This document shows, in pieces, positions 26,283 to 35,438 of a DNA stretch of 64,000 bases (the stretch's first letter is position 1; each line of letters begins with the position of its first letter). Position numbers and translations under genes: made by a program. This DNA is from Kineosporia aurantiaca JCM 3230 (GTDB lineage: Bacteria > Actinomycetota > Actinomycetes > Actinomycetales > Kineosporiaceae): NCBI GenBank assembly GCA_000719025.1, contig JODP01000003.1:496001-560000 (forward strand), read 5' to 3'. The notes under the pieces were generated by a model that saw only the letters and a program-made list of their open reading frames with translations, searched no databases and was not told the DNA's origin.

Positions 26283-27223
26283 GTGAACAGCCCTCCCCGC
26301 TTCCGGGTGGCGAAGGTGAAGACGCCGACCGCCAGGAACACCACGAAGCCGAGGGAGAACGCCATCGCCGAGGCGTAGTTGAACTGCGAATAGCTGAAGG
26401 CGGTTTCGTAGGCGTAGATGTTGGGGGTGAAGTCCGGGGTGATCGACCCGTTGGCGATCGGCCGGAGCACCTGCGGTTCGACGAAGAACTGCAGGGTGCC
26501 GATCAGCGAGAAGATCAGGATCAGCACCAGGGCCGAGGAGACCAGGGGCACCTTGATCCGCAGGGCGATCTGCCGGGCGTTCGCCCCGTCGATCCGGGCC
26601 GCCTCGAAGAGCGTGTGGTCGATGCTCTTCAGGGCGGCGTAGATGATGATCATGTAATAGCCGGCCCACTGCCAGGTGACCACGTTGAGCAGGCCGTAGA
26701 ACACGTTGCCCTCGCTGAGCAGGAACGGGGCCTGGGCGTTGAACAGCGAGAAGATCTGCTCCATCGGGCCGAAGCTCGGGCTGTAGAGGAAGCCCCACAT
26801 CAGCGAGCCGATCACGGCCGGCACGGCGTACGGCAGGAAGATCATCAGCCGGCTGAACCGGGCCAGCCGACCGGTGATCTCGTCCAGCAGGAGCGCCGCC
26901 CCCAGGGCCACCAGGATCTGCAGCGGGATCACGACCACGCTGAACCTGAGCACGAACCACAGGCCCTTACGGAACGAGGGATCGTGAAAGGCCCTGGTGT
27001 AGTTGTCGAACCAGGCGAAGGAGGTTCCGGTGGCCAGGCCCTTGGTGAACAGGCTCAGGTATCCGGCGTAGATCAGCGGGGCGACCAGGAAGGCCAGGAA
27101 CACCAGCAGGAACGGCAGGATGAACAACCAGCCGATGTTCTCCCGGCCGACCCGGCCCGGCCTCCTGGGCCGGACCGGGTGGCTGGTGCTGGTGGGCGGG
27201 GGAGCGATGTCGAGGCCGCTCAT
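26279..27223 (-). CDS. Carbohydrate ABC transporter permease (MalF/AraP type)
   Basis: A 314-residue permease. A cytoplasmic Pro/Arg-rich N-terminus (residues 1-28) precedes six hydrophobic segments. The EAA loop reads TLFEAARIDGANARQIALRIKVPL. It lies between the binding-protein gene (overlap 4 nt) and the second permease gene (overlap 4 nt). It forms the channel heterodimer with the MalG-type partner. Confidence 0.9.
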   Translation of the reverse strand: MSGLDIAPPPTSTSHPVRPRRPGRVGRENIGWLFILPFLLVFLAFLVAPLIYAGYLSLFTKGLATGTSFAWFDNYTRAFHDPSFRKGLWFVLRFSVVVIPLQILVALGAALLLDEITGRLARFSRLMIFLPYAVPAVIGSLMWGFLYSPSFGPMEQIFSLFNAQAPFLLSEGNVFYGLLNVVTWQWAGYYMIIIYAALKSIDHTLFEAARIDGANARQIALRIKVPLVSSALVLILIFSLIGTLQFFVEPQVLRPIANGSITPDFTPNIYAYETAFSYSQFNYASAMAFSLGFVVFLAVGVFTFATRKRGGLFT

Positions 27224-28599
27224 TGGACCTGGAAGCCCTGGCCCTTGGCGTACTTCACCATCGTCGCCTGCAGGTCGGTGGCCGCCTGCTCGCCGGTGGT
27301 CTTACCGGAGTTGATCTTCGCGATCTGTGCCTGCAACTGGGCGTAGTAGTAGACCGTGAAGGGACTGTAGACCGCTCCCTGGTAGGCGTTCTCGGCCGGG
27401 ATGTAGATGTCCTTGTTGGCCGTCTGGCCGCTGAAGAAGTCCACCTTGGCGTTCACGAACTCGTCGGACTTCAGCACGTTCTGGTTGAGCGGGAAGATCG
27501 TCTGGGTCTTCCAGCCGTCGGTCAGCGAGGCCTCGTCGGCGTACAGCCCCATCGCCACCTTGGCCGCGGCCGCCTTGTCACCGGTCTGCGCGGTGACCGC
27601 GAAGGTCGAGCCGCCCCAGTTGACCGAGACCGGGCTGGCCGGGTCCCACTGCGGCAGGGGGGCGACGGCGAAGAGCCCCTCGTCCTTGCCCTTTCCGACG
27701 CCGGCGCCGGTCAGATAGCCCGGGGCCCAGGCGGCCGAGACGTAGGTGGCGTACTTCCCGTTGACCACTCCGGCGATGTAGTCGGTGGTGAACTGGTCGA
27801 CCTTGCCGACCAGGCCGTCCTTGGACAGGCCGGCCCAGTAGGTGAGGACGTCCTTGGTCGCCTGGTCGTCGAGCTTAATGCTGATCTTCTGCTTGTCGGC
27901 CAGGTCGTACTGGAAGGGCTGCGCCCCCTTCTGAATCATCAGTGAGGTCACCATCGCCGGCACGTTGCTGCCCAGGTCGCCGAACACCGGGCCACCGGCG
28001 TCCTTCACCTTCTTCGCGTCGGCGGCGTATTCGTCCCAGGTGGTCGGGGGTTTGGTGATGCCGTACTTCTTGAAGATGTCGGTGCGGTAGATCATCGCCA
28101 TCGGTCCGCCGTCCACGGGAATGGCGTAGACCGCGTCGCCCTGGGAGACGTCCTTCCAGGCCCCTTCGCTGAAGTTCGGCTTCACTTTGTCGGCGCCGAA
28201 CGGGGCGAGATCGACCAGCGCGTCCTGGATCTCGAAGCCCACGAGCTGCTCGGCCTCGAGCATGATGACGTCCGGGGCGCCCTTCTTGGCCGCGATCGCG
28301 GTCTGGAACTTGGAGTACTCCGGACCCCCCTGGCCGGCGTTGTTCCAGCACACCTGAACATCGGTGTTGGCCTTGTTGAAGTTGTCGACGACCTTGGCCA
28401 TGTTCGGGTACCAGGCCCAGACCAGGACCTTCTTGGCATTGGGCTGGAGAATCTTGTTGGTGCAGTTCGTGGCCTTGGCGGCGGTGCCGCCGCCACCGCC
28501 TCCGCCGTCGTCACTGCCGCCGCCACAGGCGGCCAGGCCGATCGCGGCGACCAGCCCGGTGACCAGGACCATGGGTGTGCGGGATCTGCGCAAGCGCAT
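27220..28599 (-). CDS. Sugar ABC transporter substrate-binding lipoprotein
   Basis: A 459-residue exported binding protein of the family-1 (MalE-like) type. The signal peptide ends in the lipobox GLAACGG, so it is lipid-anchored, and a Gly-rich spacer follows. Typical blocks are DVIMLEAEQLVGFEIQ and YAIPVDGGPMAMIYRTDIFKKYG. The ATG at 28599 has GGAGG at a good distance. It is the first gene of the operon with two permeases and the GH51 enzyme, so arabino-oligosaccharides are the probable ligand. Confidence 0.9.
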   Translation of the reverse strand: MRLRRSRTPMVLVTGLVAAIGLAACGGGSDDGGGGGGGTAAKATNCTNKILQPNAKKVLVWAWYPNMAKVVDNFNKANTDVQVCWNNAGQGGPEYSKFQTAIAAKKGAPDVIMLEAEQLVGFEIQDALVDLAPFGADKVKPNFSEGAWKDVSQGDAVYAIPVDGGPMAMIYRTDIFKKYGITKPPTTWDEYAADAKKVKDAGGPVFGDLGSNVPAMVTSLMIQKGAQPFQYDLADKQKISIKLDDQATKDVLTYWAGLSKDGLVGKVDQFTTDYIAGVVNGKYATYVSAAWAPGYLTGAGVGKGKDEGLFAVAPLPQWDPASPVSVNWGGSTFAVTAQTGDKAAAAKVAMGLYADEASLTDGWKTQTIFPLNQNVLKSDEFVNAKVDFFSGQTANKDIYIPAENAYQGAVYSPFTVYYYAQLQAQIAKINSGKTTGEQAATDLQATMVKYAKGQGFQVQ

Positions 28600-28683
28600 G
28601 TCGATGCCTCCTTTGGTCATGACATGTCGGGCCGCAGCGGGGACTACGCAGGGTCAGACGTAAGGCAGTCGTGTTTGTCCCTT

Positions 28684-28697
28684 TTGCAGCGCTGCAA
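28684..28697. promoter_or_regulatory. LacI-family operator (14-bp perfect palindrome)
   Basis: TTGCAGCGCTGCAA is a perfect palindrome with the central CG of LacI-family operators. It lies in the gap between the divergent binding-protein gene (start 28599) and LacI gene (start 28819), 85 nt upstream of the former, where a repressor could control both directions. Confidence 0.7.
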
Positions 28698-28818
28698 TGG
28701 AGTATGCACAGGCTCTCGGCGGGGTGACAAGGGATGCTTCGTCCGAAATACGATGGGCGGCACGGGTGTGATGCTGTGCCTGTGTCGTGCTACGAAGTCG
28801 GCCGCCGGAGAGGTGCCC

Positions 28819-29832
28819 ATGAAGGAAGCTACGCTGCGTGACGTCGCCGAGTTGGCCGGCGTGTCCCCGCGCACCGTGTCGAACGTCGTCAACGGCTACG
28901 CCCGGGTCACCGAGCTCACCCGGCAGAAGGTCGAGCGGGCGATCGCCGAGCTCGGCTACCGCCCCAACGTGCTGGCCCGGCACCTGGCCACCGGCCGATC
29001 CGGCCAGATCCTGGTCGTGGTGCCGTATCTCGACACCCCGTACTTCGCCGAGCTGCTTCAGGCGGTGATCCCGGTGGCCCGCCAGGCCGGGTACAACGTC
29101 CTGATCGACCAGTCCGACGGCGACCGCGAGCACGAGGGCCAGTTCATCGGCCACGCCTCGCAGCGCTCCCTCTTCGACGGCATGATCTACAGCCCCCTCG
29201 GCCTCTCCCAGGAAGACCTTTCCCGCCGCGACCCCGCCCTGCCGCTCGTGGTTCTCGGGGAACGCACGTCAGAAGCCAGCTTTGACCATGTGGGCATCGA
29301 CGACGTGGCCGCGTCCACCGAGGCCGTGCAGCACCTGATCGGCCTGGGCCGACGTCGCATCGCCGCCATCGGCGACCAGCCCTACCCGACCGGCGAGGCC
29401 GCTCAGCGCCGCACCGCGGGTTTTCGTGCCGCCCACGCCGTGGCCGGTCTCCCGATCGACGAGTCCCTGATCATCGGAACCCCGCGCTTCAATCGGGTGG
29501 ACGGCGCCCAGGCCATGGAAGCGCTTCTGCAGAAGGACAATCCGCCGGACGCGGTGTTCTGCTACAGCGACCTGGTTGCCTCCGGCGCGATCCACACCGC
29601 GCTGAGTAAGGGTTTCCGGGTGCCCGAAGACATCGCGGTGATCGGCTACGACGACATCGAGGACGGCCGGTACAGCCTGCCCACGATCAGCACGATCGCC
29701 CCGGACAAGCAGGCGATCGCCCGGCTGGCGGTGGAGCGACTGGTGATCCGGATCAACAGCAAAGAGCCGGTGCCCGGCGTGGATCTACGCGCAGGGCACC
29801 GGCTCGTCGCTCGGCAGAGCACTATTGGCTGA
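28819..29832 (+). CDS. LacI-family transcriptional regulator
   Basis: A 337-residue repressor. The N-terminal HTH is TLRDVAELAGVSPRTVSNVVNG with the hinge YRPNVLARHLATG. A sugar-binding domain follows, with family blocks such as AVFCYSDLVASGAIHTAL and IAVIGYDDIEDGRY. The ATG at 28819 has GGAGAGG 6 nt upstream. It is divergent from the arabino-oligosaccharide operon and most likely represses it until an arabinose-type ligand binds. Its stop is 3 nt from the stop of the convergent ilvD gene. Confidence 0.9.
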   Translation: MKEATLRDVAELAGVSPRTVSNVVNGYARVTELTRQKVERAIAELGYRPNVLARHLATGRSGQILVVVPYLDTPYFAELLQAVIPVARQAGYNVLIDQSDGDREHEGQFIGHASQRSLFDGMIYSPLGLSQEDLSRRDPALPLVVLGERTSEASFDHVGIDDVAASTEAVQHLIGLGRRRIAAIGDQPYPTGEAAQRRTAGFRAAHAVAGLPIDESLIIGTPRFNRVDGAQAMEALLQKDNPPDAVFCYSDLVASGAIHTALSKGFRVPEDIAVIGYDDIEDGRYSLPTISTIAPDKQAIARLAVERLVIRINSKEPVPGVDLRAGHRLVARQSTIG

Positions 29833-29835
29833 GGC

Positions 29836-31683
29836 TTACTCCGGGACCTTGCGGTACGCCCCGTCCGAGGCCGCCGTGGCCATCGAGGCGTAGGCGCGCA
29901 GGGCGGCCGACACCGGGCGCTGACGGTCGTGCGGGGTGTAGGGCTTGTCCCGCTTCTCCTCGGCCGCGCGGCGCTGGTCCAGCACCAGGTCGTCGACGTC
30001 CAGGGAGATCCGGCGGTTGGGGATGTCGATCGAGATCTGGTCGCCGTCCTGGACCAGGGCGATCAGGCCGCCGCCGGCCGCCTCGGGTGAGACGTGGCCG
30101 ATGGAAAGGCCACTGGTGCCGCCGGAGAACCGGCCGTCGGTGATCAGGGCGCACTTCTGGCCCAGGCCGCGGCCTTTCAGGAACGAGGTGGGGTAGAGCA
30201 TCTCCTGCATGCCCGGACCGCCCTTCGGCCCTTCGTACCGGATCACCACCACCATGCCCTCTTCCACCTTCTTGCCGAGGATGCCGTCGACCGCGGCCTC
30301 CTGGCTCTCGAAGACGATGGCCGGGCCGCTGAAGGTCCAGACCGCCTCGGGCACCCCGGCGGTCTTGACCACCGAGCCGTCCGGGGCCAGGTTGCCGAAC
30401 AGGATGGCCAGGCCGCCGTCCACCGTGTAGGCGTGCTCCACGTCCCGGATGCAGCCCTCGGCGGCGTCGGTGTCCAGCGTCTTCCAGACGTTCTCGGTGG
30501 AGAACGGCTCGGTGGTCCGGACCCCGCCGGGCGCCGCCCGGAACAGCTCGAGCGCGGTGTCCGAGGCCGAGCCGGAGCGGATGTCCCACTCCTTCAGCCA
30601 GGTCTCCAGATCGGGGCTGTGCACCGGCTTCACGTCGGTGTGGAGCAGCCCGCCGCGATTGAGCTCACCGAGGATGGCCGGGATTCCGCCGGCCCGGTGC
30701 ACGTCTTCCATGTGGTACTTCGGCGAGTTCGGGGCGACCTTGGACAGGCACGGCACCCGGCGGGAGATCGCGTCGATGTCCGCGACGGTGAAGTCCAGCT
30801 CGGCCTCGCGGGCCGCGGCCAGCAGGTGCAGCACGGTGTTGGTCGAGCCGCCCATCGCCACGTCCAGGGCCACCGCGTTCTCGAAGGCCGAGCGGTTGGC
30901 CACGTTACGCGGCAGCACCGACTCGTCGTCCTGCCCGTAGTAGCGGGTGGCCAGGTCGACGACGGTGGTGCCGGCGTCCTTGAACAGCTGGCGCCGGGCC
31001 TCGTGGGTGGCCAGGGTGGAGCCGTTGCCGGGCAGCGACAGGCCGATCGCCTCGGTCAGGCAGTTCATCGAGTTGGCGGTGAACATGCCCGAGCAGGAAC
31101 CGCAGGTGGGGCAGGCGGAGCGCTCGATCTCGCCGAGCTGCTCGTCGCTCACCCGGTCGTCGGCGGAGGCGATCATCGCGTCGATCAGGTCGATCTTGGG
31201 GTGCACGATGCCGTCGATCGCGGTGGTCTTGCCGGCCTCCATCGGGCCGCCGGAGACGAACACCGTGGGGATGTTCAGCCGCAGCGCCGCCAGCAGCATG
31301 CCCGGGGTGATCTTGTCGCAGTTGGAGATGCAGACCAGGGCGTCGGCGCAGTGCGCGTTGACCATGTACTCGACCGCGTCGGCGATCAGTTCCCGGCTGG
31401 GCAGCGAGTAGAGCATGCCGCCGTGGCCCATCGCGATGCCGTCGTCCACCGCGATCGTGTTGAACTCCTTGGAGACCGCCCCGGCCTCCTTCACCGACTC
31501 GGCCACGATCTGGCCGACGTTGCGCAGGTGGACGTGGCCGGGCACGAACTCGGTGAACGAGTTGGCGATGGCCACGATCGGTTTGCCGAAGTCGTTGTCG
31601 GTCATGCCGGTGGCCCGCCAGAGCGCCCGGGCTCCCGCCATGTTCCGGCCTGAGGTCGAGGTGGCCGACCGAAGCTGCTTCAT
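29836..31683 (-). CDS. ilvD: Dihydroxy-acid dehydratase
   Basis: A 615-residue Fe-S enzyme of isoleucine/valine synthesis that dehydrates 2,3-dihydroxy-3-methylbutanoate and its pentanoate homologue to the 2-keto acids. Cluster cysteines are seen in ISNCDKITPG and in CPTCGSCSGMFTANSMN, and the C-terminal swivel block has DGRFSGGTSGLSIGHVSPEA. The length matches the 616-residue E. coli enzyme. It stands alone in its operon here; the other ilv genes must be elsewhere. Confidence 0.95.
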   Translation of the reverse strand: MKQLRSATSTSGRNMAGARALWRATGMTDNDFGKPIVAIANSFTEFVPGHVHLRNVGQIVAESVKEAGAVSKEFNTIAVDDGIAMGHGGMLYSLPSRELIADAVEYMVNAHCADALVCISNCDKITPGMLLAALRLNIPTVFVSGGPMEAGKTTAIDGIVHPKIDLIDAMIASADDRVSDEQLGEIERSACPTCGSCSGMFTANSMNCLTEAIGLSLPGNGSTLATHEARRQLFKDAGTTVVDLATRYYGQDDESVLPRNVANRSAFENAVALDVAMGGSTNTVLHLLAAAREAELDFTVADIDAISRRVPCLSKVAPNSPKYHMEDVHRAGGIPAILGELNRGGLLHTDVKPVHSPDLETWLKEWDIRSGSASDTALELFRAAPGGVRTTEPFSTENVWKTLDTDAAEGCIRDVEHAYTVDGGLAILFGNLAPDGSVVKTAGVPEAVWTFSGPAIVFESQEAAVDGILGKKVEEGMVVVIRYEGPKGGPGMQEMLYPTSFLKGRGLGQKCALITDGRFSGGTSGLSIGHVSPEAAGGGLIALVQDGDQISIDIPNRRISLDVDDLVLDQRRAAEEKRDKPYTPHDRQRPVSAALRAYASMATAASDGAYRKVPE

Positions 31684-32012
31684 TCTGAGAATTCTTCTTT
31701 CCTGCGTCTACGGGCCGCCGCGGCCCGGGGCAGGACCGCATGAGGCGCCCAGGTGTCGATCGGCGCACGGTGAGGCCCGGGTCGGCCACGTGCGTCTGCG
31801 CCCGGTGCTGGTGGACGGTCGCTTCTGGCGACTTACCGATGGTAACTCGCGCGTGGACGTCGCCTCGTCCGGCGTCAACGGGCCGTCGATCCGGCCGGGT
31901 GCCCCAACGGGCACTCCTGGGTGCTTGCTCAATCATTTCCGGACCCGCCAGCCTCGGTCACCTGCCGTTCCGGAAAGGAAGCCGGAACCCCACCGTCACG
32001 GAGGACCACCGA
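31684..32012. other. 329-nt gap between divergent ilvD and cupin genes
   Basis: No supported gene. Two short hairpins are visible, GGGCC-GCCGC-GGCCC at 31712-31726 and GTGCCC-CAAC-GGGCAC at 31899-31914. No branched-chain-amino-acid-rich leader peptide and no T-box-like core was found in the ilvD direction. Frames open across the gap are continuations of antisense frames. Confidence 0.6.
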
Positions 32013-32528
32013 ATGAGTTTCACCGTTCCGGGGATCGACGAGGAGACCCAGCAGGCCGGAGCGCTGTACGTGCCGGCCGGGCAGGGCCTGACCAAGTGGG
32101 TCTCCGGCGACAGCTACACGATGAAGGCGACCGGGGGACAGACCGGCGGGAGGCTCGGTCTCATCGAGGCGATCGTGCCGCCCGGCGGCGGCCCGGTGGC
32201 CCATGCCCACGAGGTCGGGGACGAGACGTTCTACCTTCTCGAAGGTGAACTGGAGTTCCTGGACGGCGAGAAGACCTTCGTCGCCGGCCCGGGTGACTTC
32301 GTCTACGTGCCGCAGGGGCATCGCCACCGGTTCAAGAACATCAGCGACCGCTCCACCCGGATGCTGTTCTTCTACACCCCGGCCGGGGCCGAGGAGTTCT
32401 TCGTCCAGGCCGGGGAGGACCCGATCCCGGGGCAGGAACCCCCGGTCTGGGACCTGGAGCGGATCATGTCGGTGATGCCGGTCGCCGAGCGCACCGGGCT
32501 GATCGTGCTTCCGGAGGAAGAGGCCTGA
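32013..32528 (+). CDS. Cupin-domain protein
   Basis: A 171-residue single-domain cupin. Motif 1 is HAHEVGDETFYLLEGELEF, with two His and a Glu as metal ligands, and motif 2 is PQGHRHRFKN. These are the residues needed to bind a divalent metal. Related proteins include quercetin-dioxygenase-like enzymes, but the reaction cannot be told from sequence. The ATG at 32013 has GGAGG 8 nt upstream. It is convergent with a dehydrogenase remnant. Confidence 0.85.
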   Translation: MSFTVPGIDEETQQAGALYVPAGQGLTKWVSGDSYTMKATGGQTGGRLGLIEAIVPPGGGPVAHAHEVGDETFYLLEGELEFLDGEKTFVAGPGDFVYVPQGHRHRFKNISDRSTRMLFFYTPAGAEEFFVQAGEDPIPGQEPPVWDLERIMSVMPVAERTGLIVLPEEEA

Positions 32529-32531
32529 CGC

Positions 32532-32843
32532 CTACGGCGTGAGGACCACCTTGAGGGCTTGGTGGGCGGCCGCGTCCCGGCACACTTCGTAGGCGCGGTC
32601 GATCTCACCGACGGTGAACCGGTGGGTGGCCATCCGCTCGGCCGGGATCCGCCCACTGGCCACCATGGTCAGCAGCGTCGGGATGGAGACGGTGTCGACC
32701 AGGCCCATGGTCAGCGTGAGGTTGGCGAGATGGCCTGCTCGTTGCTGACCCCGGACGACCACGTCGGTGGGTTCCCGGAGGGTCGCGTCGGGGACCTCTT
32801 CCCAGGTCTTGACCTGCGGACCGTGGTAGACGAGCGCCTTGAT
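32532..32843 (-). pseudogene. Zinc-type alcohol dehydrogenase remnant with large internal deletion
   Basis: About 103 codons join the N-terminus of a zinc-type alcohol dehydrogenase (KALVYHGPQVKTWEEVPDA, then EPTDVVV) directly to its C-terminus (GLVDTVSIPTLLTMVASGRI, then RFTVGEIDRAYEV). The catalytic zinc ligands and the NAD(P)-binding GxGxxG region, about 230 residues, are missing. The codon before KALVY is ATC instead of the expected ATG, so the start may also be lost. The joint is at about 32750, where the reading changes to GQQRAGHLANL. Clearly non-functional as an enzyme. Confidence 0.75.
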
Positions 32844-33064
32844 CGGGACCTCCGTCCACAGAGGAGGAATTGACCTCTGTGTTGCAGTCGGTGATGATCT
32901 GGCCACTCGGATGCGGTGACCACTGCTGACGGTAAGCACACCCGGGAAAGAATGCTGTCCCACTTTGAGGCGGTTTGGGACGGTCGGCCCTCAGGCAGCC
33001 CTAGCCCAACCAGGAGTTGAACAGTAATCTTCCACGGCAAGATCGCAGACTGAGCGGAGGCGCA

Positions 33065-33913
33065 ATGGCGCTGCGGATTCGTGCGTGCGTCAAGACGCAC
33101 CCCGGGTTGCGCCGTACCAACAACGAGGACTCCGGCTTCATCGGCCGCCGGTTGTTCCTCGTCGCCGACGGCATGGGCGGGCACGACTTCGGTGAGGTGG
33201 CCAGCGCCATCGTCGCGCGCACCGTCGCCTACCTGGACGACCACGGCACCAGCTTCGGTCCCGAGGGCGACATCTGCGGCGCGGTGGAGTTCGCCGACCA
33301 GCGGCTGGCCCGGGCGATCAGCAACAACCCGACCCTGGCCGGGATGGGCACCACGCTCACCGCGATGCTGATCCACGAGGACCTGATCGCCCTGACCAAC
33401 GTCGGGGACTCCCGGGCCTACGTGCTCGAGGGCAAGGAGCTGATCCAGCTCACCCACGACGACACCTACGTCCAGATGCTCGCGGACAAGGGCTGGCTGG
33501 ACCCGAAGCTGATCCCCCAGCACCCGCAGCGCAGTGTGCTGCTGAGGGTGCTGCGCGGCGGTGACGACGGTGGGACGGCAGAGGTCACTCTGCGTGAGGC
33601 CGTCCCGGGTGACCGCTACCTGCTGTGCAGCGACGGGCTGAGCGACTACGTGACTCCCGAGGCCATCCAGAAGGCGCTGGGCAGCAGCCGCAACGCGGGC
33701 AAGGTGATCGACCGGCTGATCGCCCTGGCGATCAAGGCGGGCGCCCCGGACAACGTCACCTGCGTGGTCGGCGACGTGGTGGACGACGACGTGGAGCCGA
33801 CCGGGGACGGCGAGTTCGTCGGGTCGGCCCAGGAGCTCGGCGAGGGCGCGCTGGAGGCGGCGGAACAGAAGGTGGCCGACGCCAAGGCCCAGGGGCTGCT
33901 GAAGAGCGCGTAA
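33065..33913 (+). CDS. PP2C-family serine/threonine phosphatase
   Basis: A 282-residue metal-dependent protein phosphatase. All core motifs are in order: R-x-NNED (residues 17-22), VADGMGGHDFGEVAS, GMGTTL, NVGDSRAY, LLCSDGLSDYV and APDNVTCVV. The Asp residues of DGMGG and SDG and DN bind the two Mg/Mn ions. A charged C-terminal tail of about 40 residues follows. There is no membrane segment, so it is cytoplasmic, and no adjacent kinase is present. The ATG at 33065 is preceded by GCGGAGGCGCA. Confidence 0.92.
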   Translation: MALRIRACVKTHPGLRRTNNEDSGFIGRRLFLVADGMGGHDFGEVASAIVARTVAYLDDHGTSFGPEGDICGAVEFADQRLARAISNNPTLAGMGTTLTAMLIHEDLIALTNVGDSRAYVLEGKELIQLTHDDTYVQMLADKGWLDPKLIPQHPQRSVLLRVLRGGDDGGTAEVTLREAVPGDRYLLCSDGLSDYVTPEAIQKALGSSRNAGKVIDRLIALAIKAGAPDNVTCVVGDVVDDDVEPTGDGEFVGSAQELGEGALEAAEQKVADAKAQGLLKSA

Positions 33914-33935
33914 GGACGCTCTCTAGGCTCGGGGG

Positions 33936-34502
33936 ATGCGGTTCACCCGGGAACAGTTGGACGCGTTTCGGGACACCACGGTGCCCGACCTGCTCGGGCC
34001 CGACCCGAAGCTGATCTTCGTCGGGATCAATCCGGGACTGTGGACGGCCGCGGTCCAGGCCCACTTCGCCCGGCGCGGAAACCGCTTCTACCCGGCTCTG
34101 TACCGTTCCGGGCTGACCGACCGGCTGATCGATCCGTCCTCCGGCTACGGTCCGGGGGACGAGCAGTACCTGCAGGAGCGCGGGATCGCCATCTCGAACA
34201 TGGCGCACCGGGCCACCGCCCGGGCGGACGAGCTGCGCCCGGACGAACTCGTCCAGGGCGCAGCCCGGTTGCGGGATCTGGTGGCCACCGCGAACCCGAA
34301 GGTCGTGGCGTTTCTCGGGATCACCGCCTACCGCACGGCTTTCGCCTCGCCGAAGGCGAAAATCGGTCGGCAGGAGGAGAACCTGCACAACGCCGAGGTC
34401 TGGGCGCTGCCCAACCCGAGCGGGCTGAACGCGAGCGTCCAGCTTCCCCAGCTGGCCGAGTGGTTCCGGCTCGCCGGAGTGGCCGCCGGCATCCTCAATT
34501 AG
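33936..34502 (+). CDS. mug: G:T/U mismatch-specific DNA glycosylase
   Basis: A 188-residue uracil-DNA-glycosylase-superfamily enzyme that excises uracil or thymine (and ethenocytosine) opposite G. The catalytic motif FVGINPG is near residue 28, with Asn in place of the Asp of other families, and the minor-groove loop motif is PNPSGLN. It starts 22 nt after the PP2C gene, so shared transcription is possible. It overlaps the convergent dps gene by 4 nt. Confidence 0.92.
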   Translation: MRFTREQLDAFRDTTVPDLLGPDPKLIFVGINPGLWTAAVQAHFARRGNRFYPALYRSGLTDRLIDPSSGYGPGDEQYLQERGIAISNMAHRATARADELRPDELVQGAARLRDLVATANPKVVAFLGITAYRTAFASPKAKIGRQEENLHNAEVWALPNPSGLNASVQLPQLAEWFRLAGVAAGILN

Positions 34503-34990
34503 CGCTTGGGCGTGCGGTTCTCGGAGCTGATCAGCCAGGCCTGCTTCTCCAGGTCGTGGATGACCGTGTGCAGCAGGTCGGCGGTGGTCGGGTCCTCGTG
34601 GTCCACGTCGTCGTGCACGGCGCGGACGGTGGCGACCGTCTCCCGGATGAGCTGACTGATCCGGTCGACGGTGTCGGCCGTGCCCACCTCGCCGGTGCCG
34701 AAGTCGGTCAGGGTGGTCTGCCGGGCGACCGCCAGAGGACCGGCGTCGGGGATCAGGTCCAGCGCGCGCATCCGCTCGGCGATCGTGTCGCTGTGCTCCC
34801 GGGCCGCGTCCACCAGCTCGTCGAGCTGCAGGTGCAGGTCACGGAAGTTGGGGCCGACCACGTTCCAGTGGGCCTGCTTGCCGTACAGGTGCAGGGCGAC
34901 CAGGTCGGCGAGCACCCGCTGCAGGTGGTCGGCGAAGACCGGGGAACCGTGAAAACCGGAGGCCGAAGAAGAGTTCAGGGTGGAAGTCAT
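34499..34990 (-). CDS. dps: DNA-protection during starvation protein (Dps)
   Basis: A 163-residue ferritin-like protein that forms a 12-mer, stores iron by using peroxide and shields DNA. The ferroxidase block is KQAHWNVVGPNFRDLHLQLDEL, with the His, and later Asp and Glu residues at the dimer interface. The N-terminal tail is Ser-rich and lacks the Lys-rich DNA-binding tail. It starts 15 nt after the fur gene on the same strand, so the pair is probably one operon under peroxide or iron control. Confidence 0.93.
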   Translation of the reverse strand: MTSTLNSSSASGFHGSPVFADHLQRVLADLVALHLYGKQAHWNVVGPNFRDLHLQLDELVDAAREHSDTIAERMRALDLIPDAGPLAVARQTTLTDFGTGEVGTADTVDRISQLIRETVATVRAVHDDVDHEDPTTADLLHTVIHDLEKQAWLISSENRTPKR

Positions 34991-35005
34991 GAAGCCACGA
35001 ACCTT

Positions 35006-35419
35006 TCAGTTGGAGCTGTTCGCACACGCGGTGCAGATTCCCCACCAGGTCAGCTCGGCCTCGTCGATGTGGGCGAAGCCGGGGGCGGAGGCGGGGTGGA
35101 GACACGGCGCCTCGCCGGTGTGGCAGTCCACATCGGCGACCGTTCCGCAGGATCGGCAGACCACGTGGTGGTGGTTGTCGCCGACCCGGGTCTCGTAACG
35201 GGTGGCCGACCCGGCCGGCTCGATCCGCCGGACCAGGCCGGAGTTGGCCAGGTCGTCCAGGGCGTTGTAGATCGTCTGGTTGGACAGCTGCCCACCGACC
35301 GCCTGGGACAGATCGGTCACCGTGGAGTGCGGCCGGCTCAGCAGAGCCTCCAGGACGGCCCGTCGGGGCGCGGTGCTGCGCAGCCCTGCGCCTCGGAGAA
35401 GCCCGGTCGGATCCGTCAT
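35006..35419 (-). CDS. Fur-family transcriptional regulator
   Basis: A 137-residue metal-dependent repressor. The winged helix is at residues 10-70 (APRRAVLEALL, then LSNQTIYNALDDL). The metal-binding half carries HHHVVCRSCG and the C-terminal CTAC pair that holds a structural zinc. The ATG at 35419 is used; the frame upstream adds only 12 residues. A perfect 8-bp inverted repeat lies 20 nt upstream. Pairing with dps suggests a PerR- or FurA-like sensor of peroxide/iron rather than a zinc sensor, which is an inference. Confidence 0.9.
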   Translation of the reverse strand: MTDPTGLLRGAGLRSTAPRRAVLEALLSRPHSTVTDLSQAVGGQLSNQTIYNALDDLANSGLVRRIEPAGSATRYETRVGDNHHHVVCRSCGTVADVDCHTGEAPCLHPASAPGFAHIDEAELTWWGICTACANSSN

Positions 35420-35438
35420 GCCGACCACTATGCGCCGC

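Noticed and set aside
30094..31653. A 519-codon plus-strand frame across ilvD
   Set aside because: Antisense frame with no motif; ilvD on the other strand is full length with all cluster cysteines.
31684..32012. Attenuator or T-box leader for ilvD
   Set aside because: No Ile/Val/Leu-rich leader peptide, no specifier-loop or T-box core; only short isolated hairpins.
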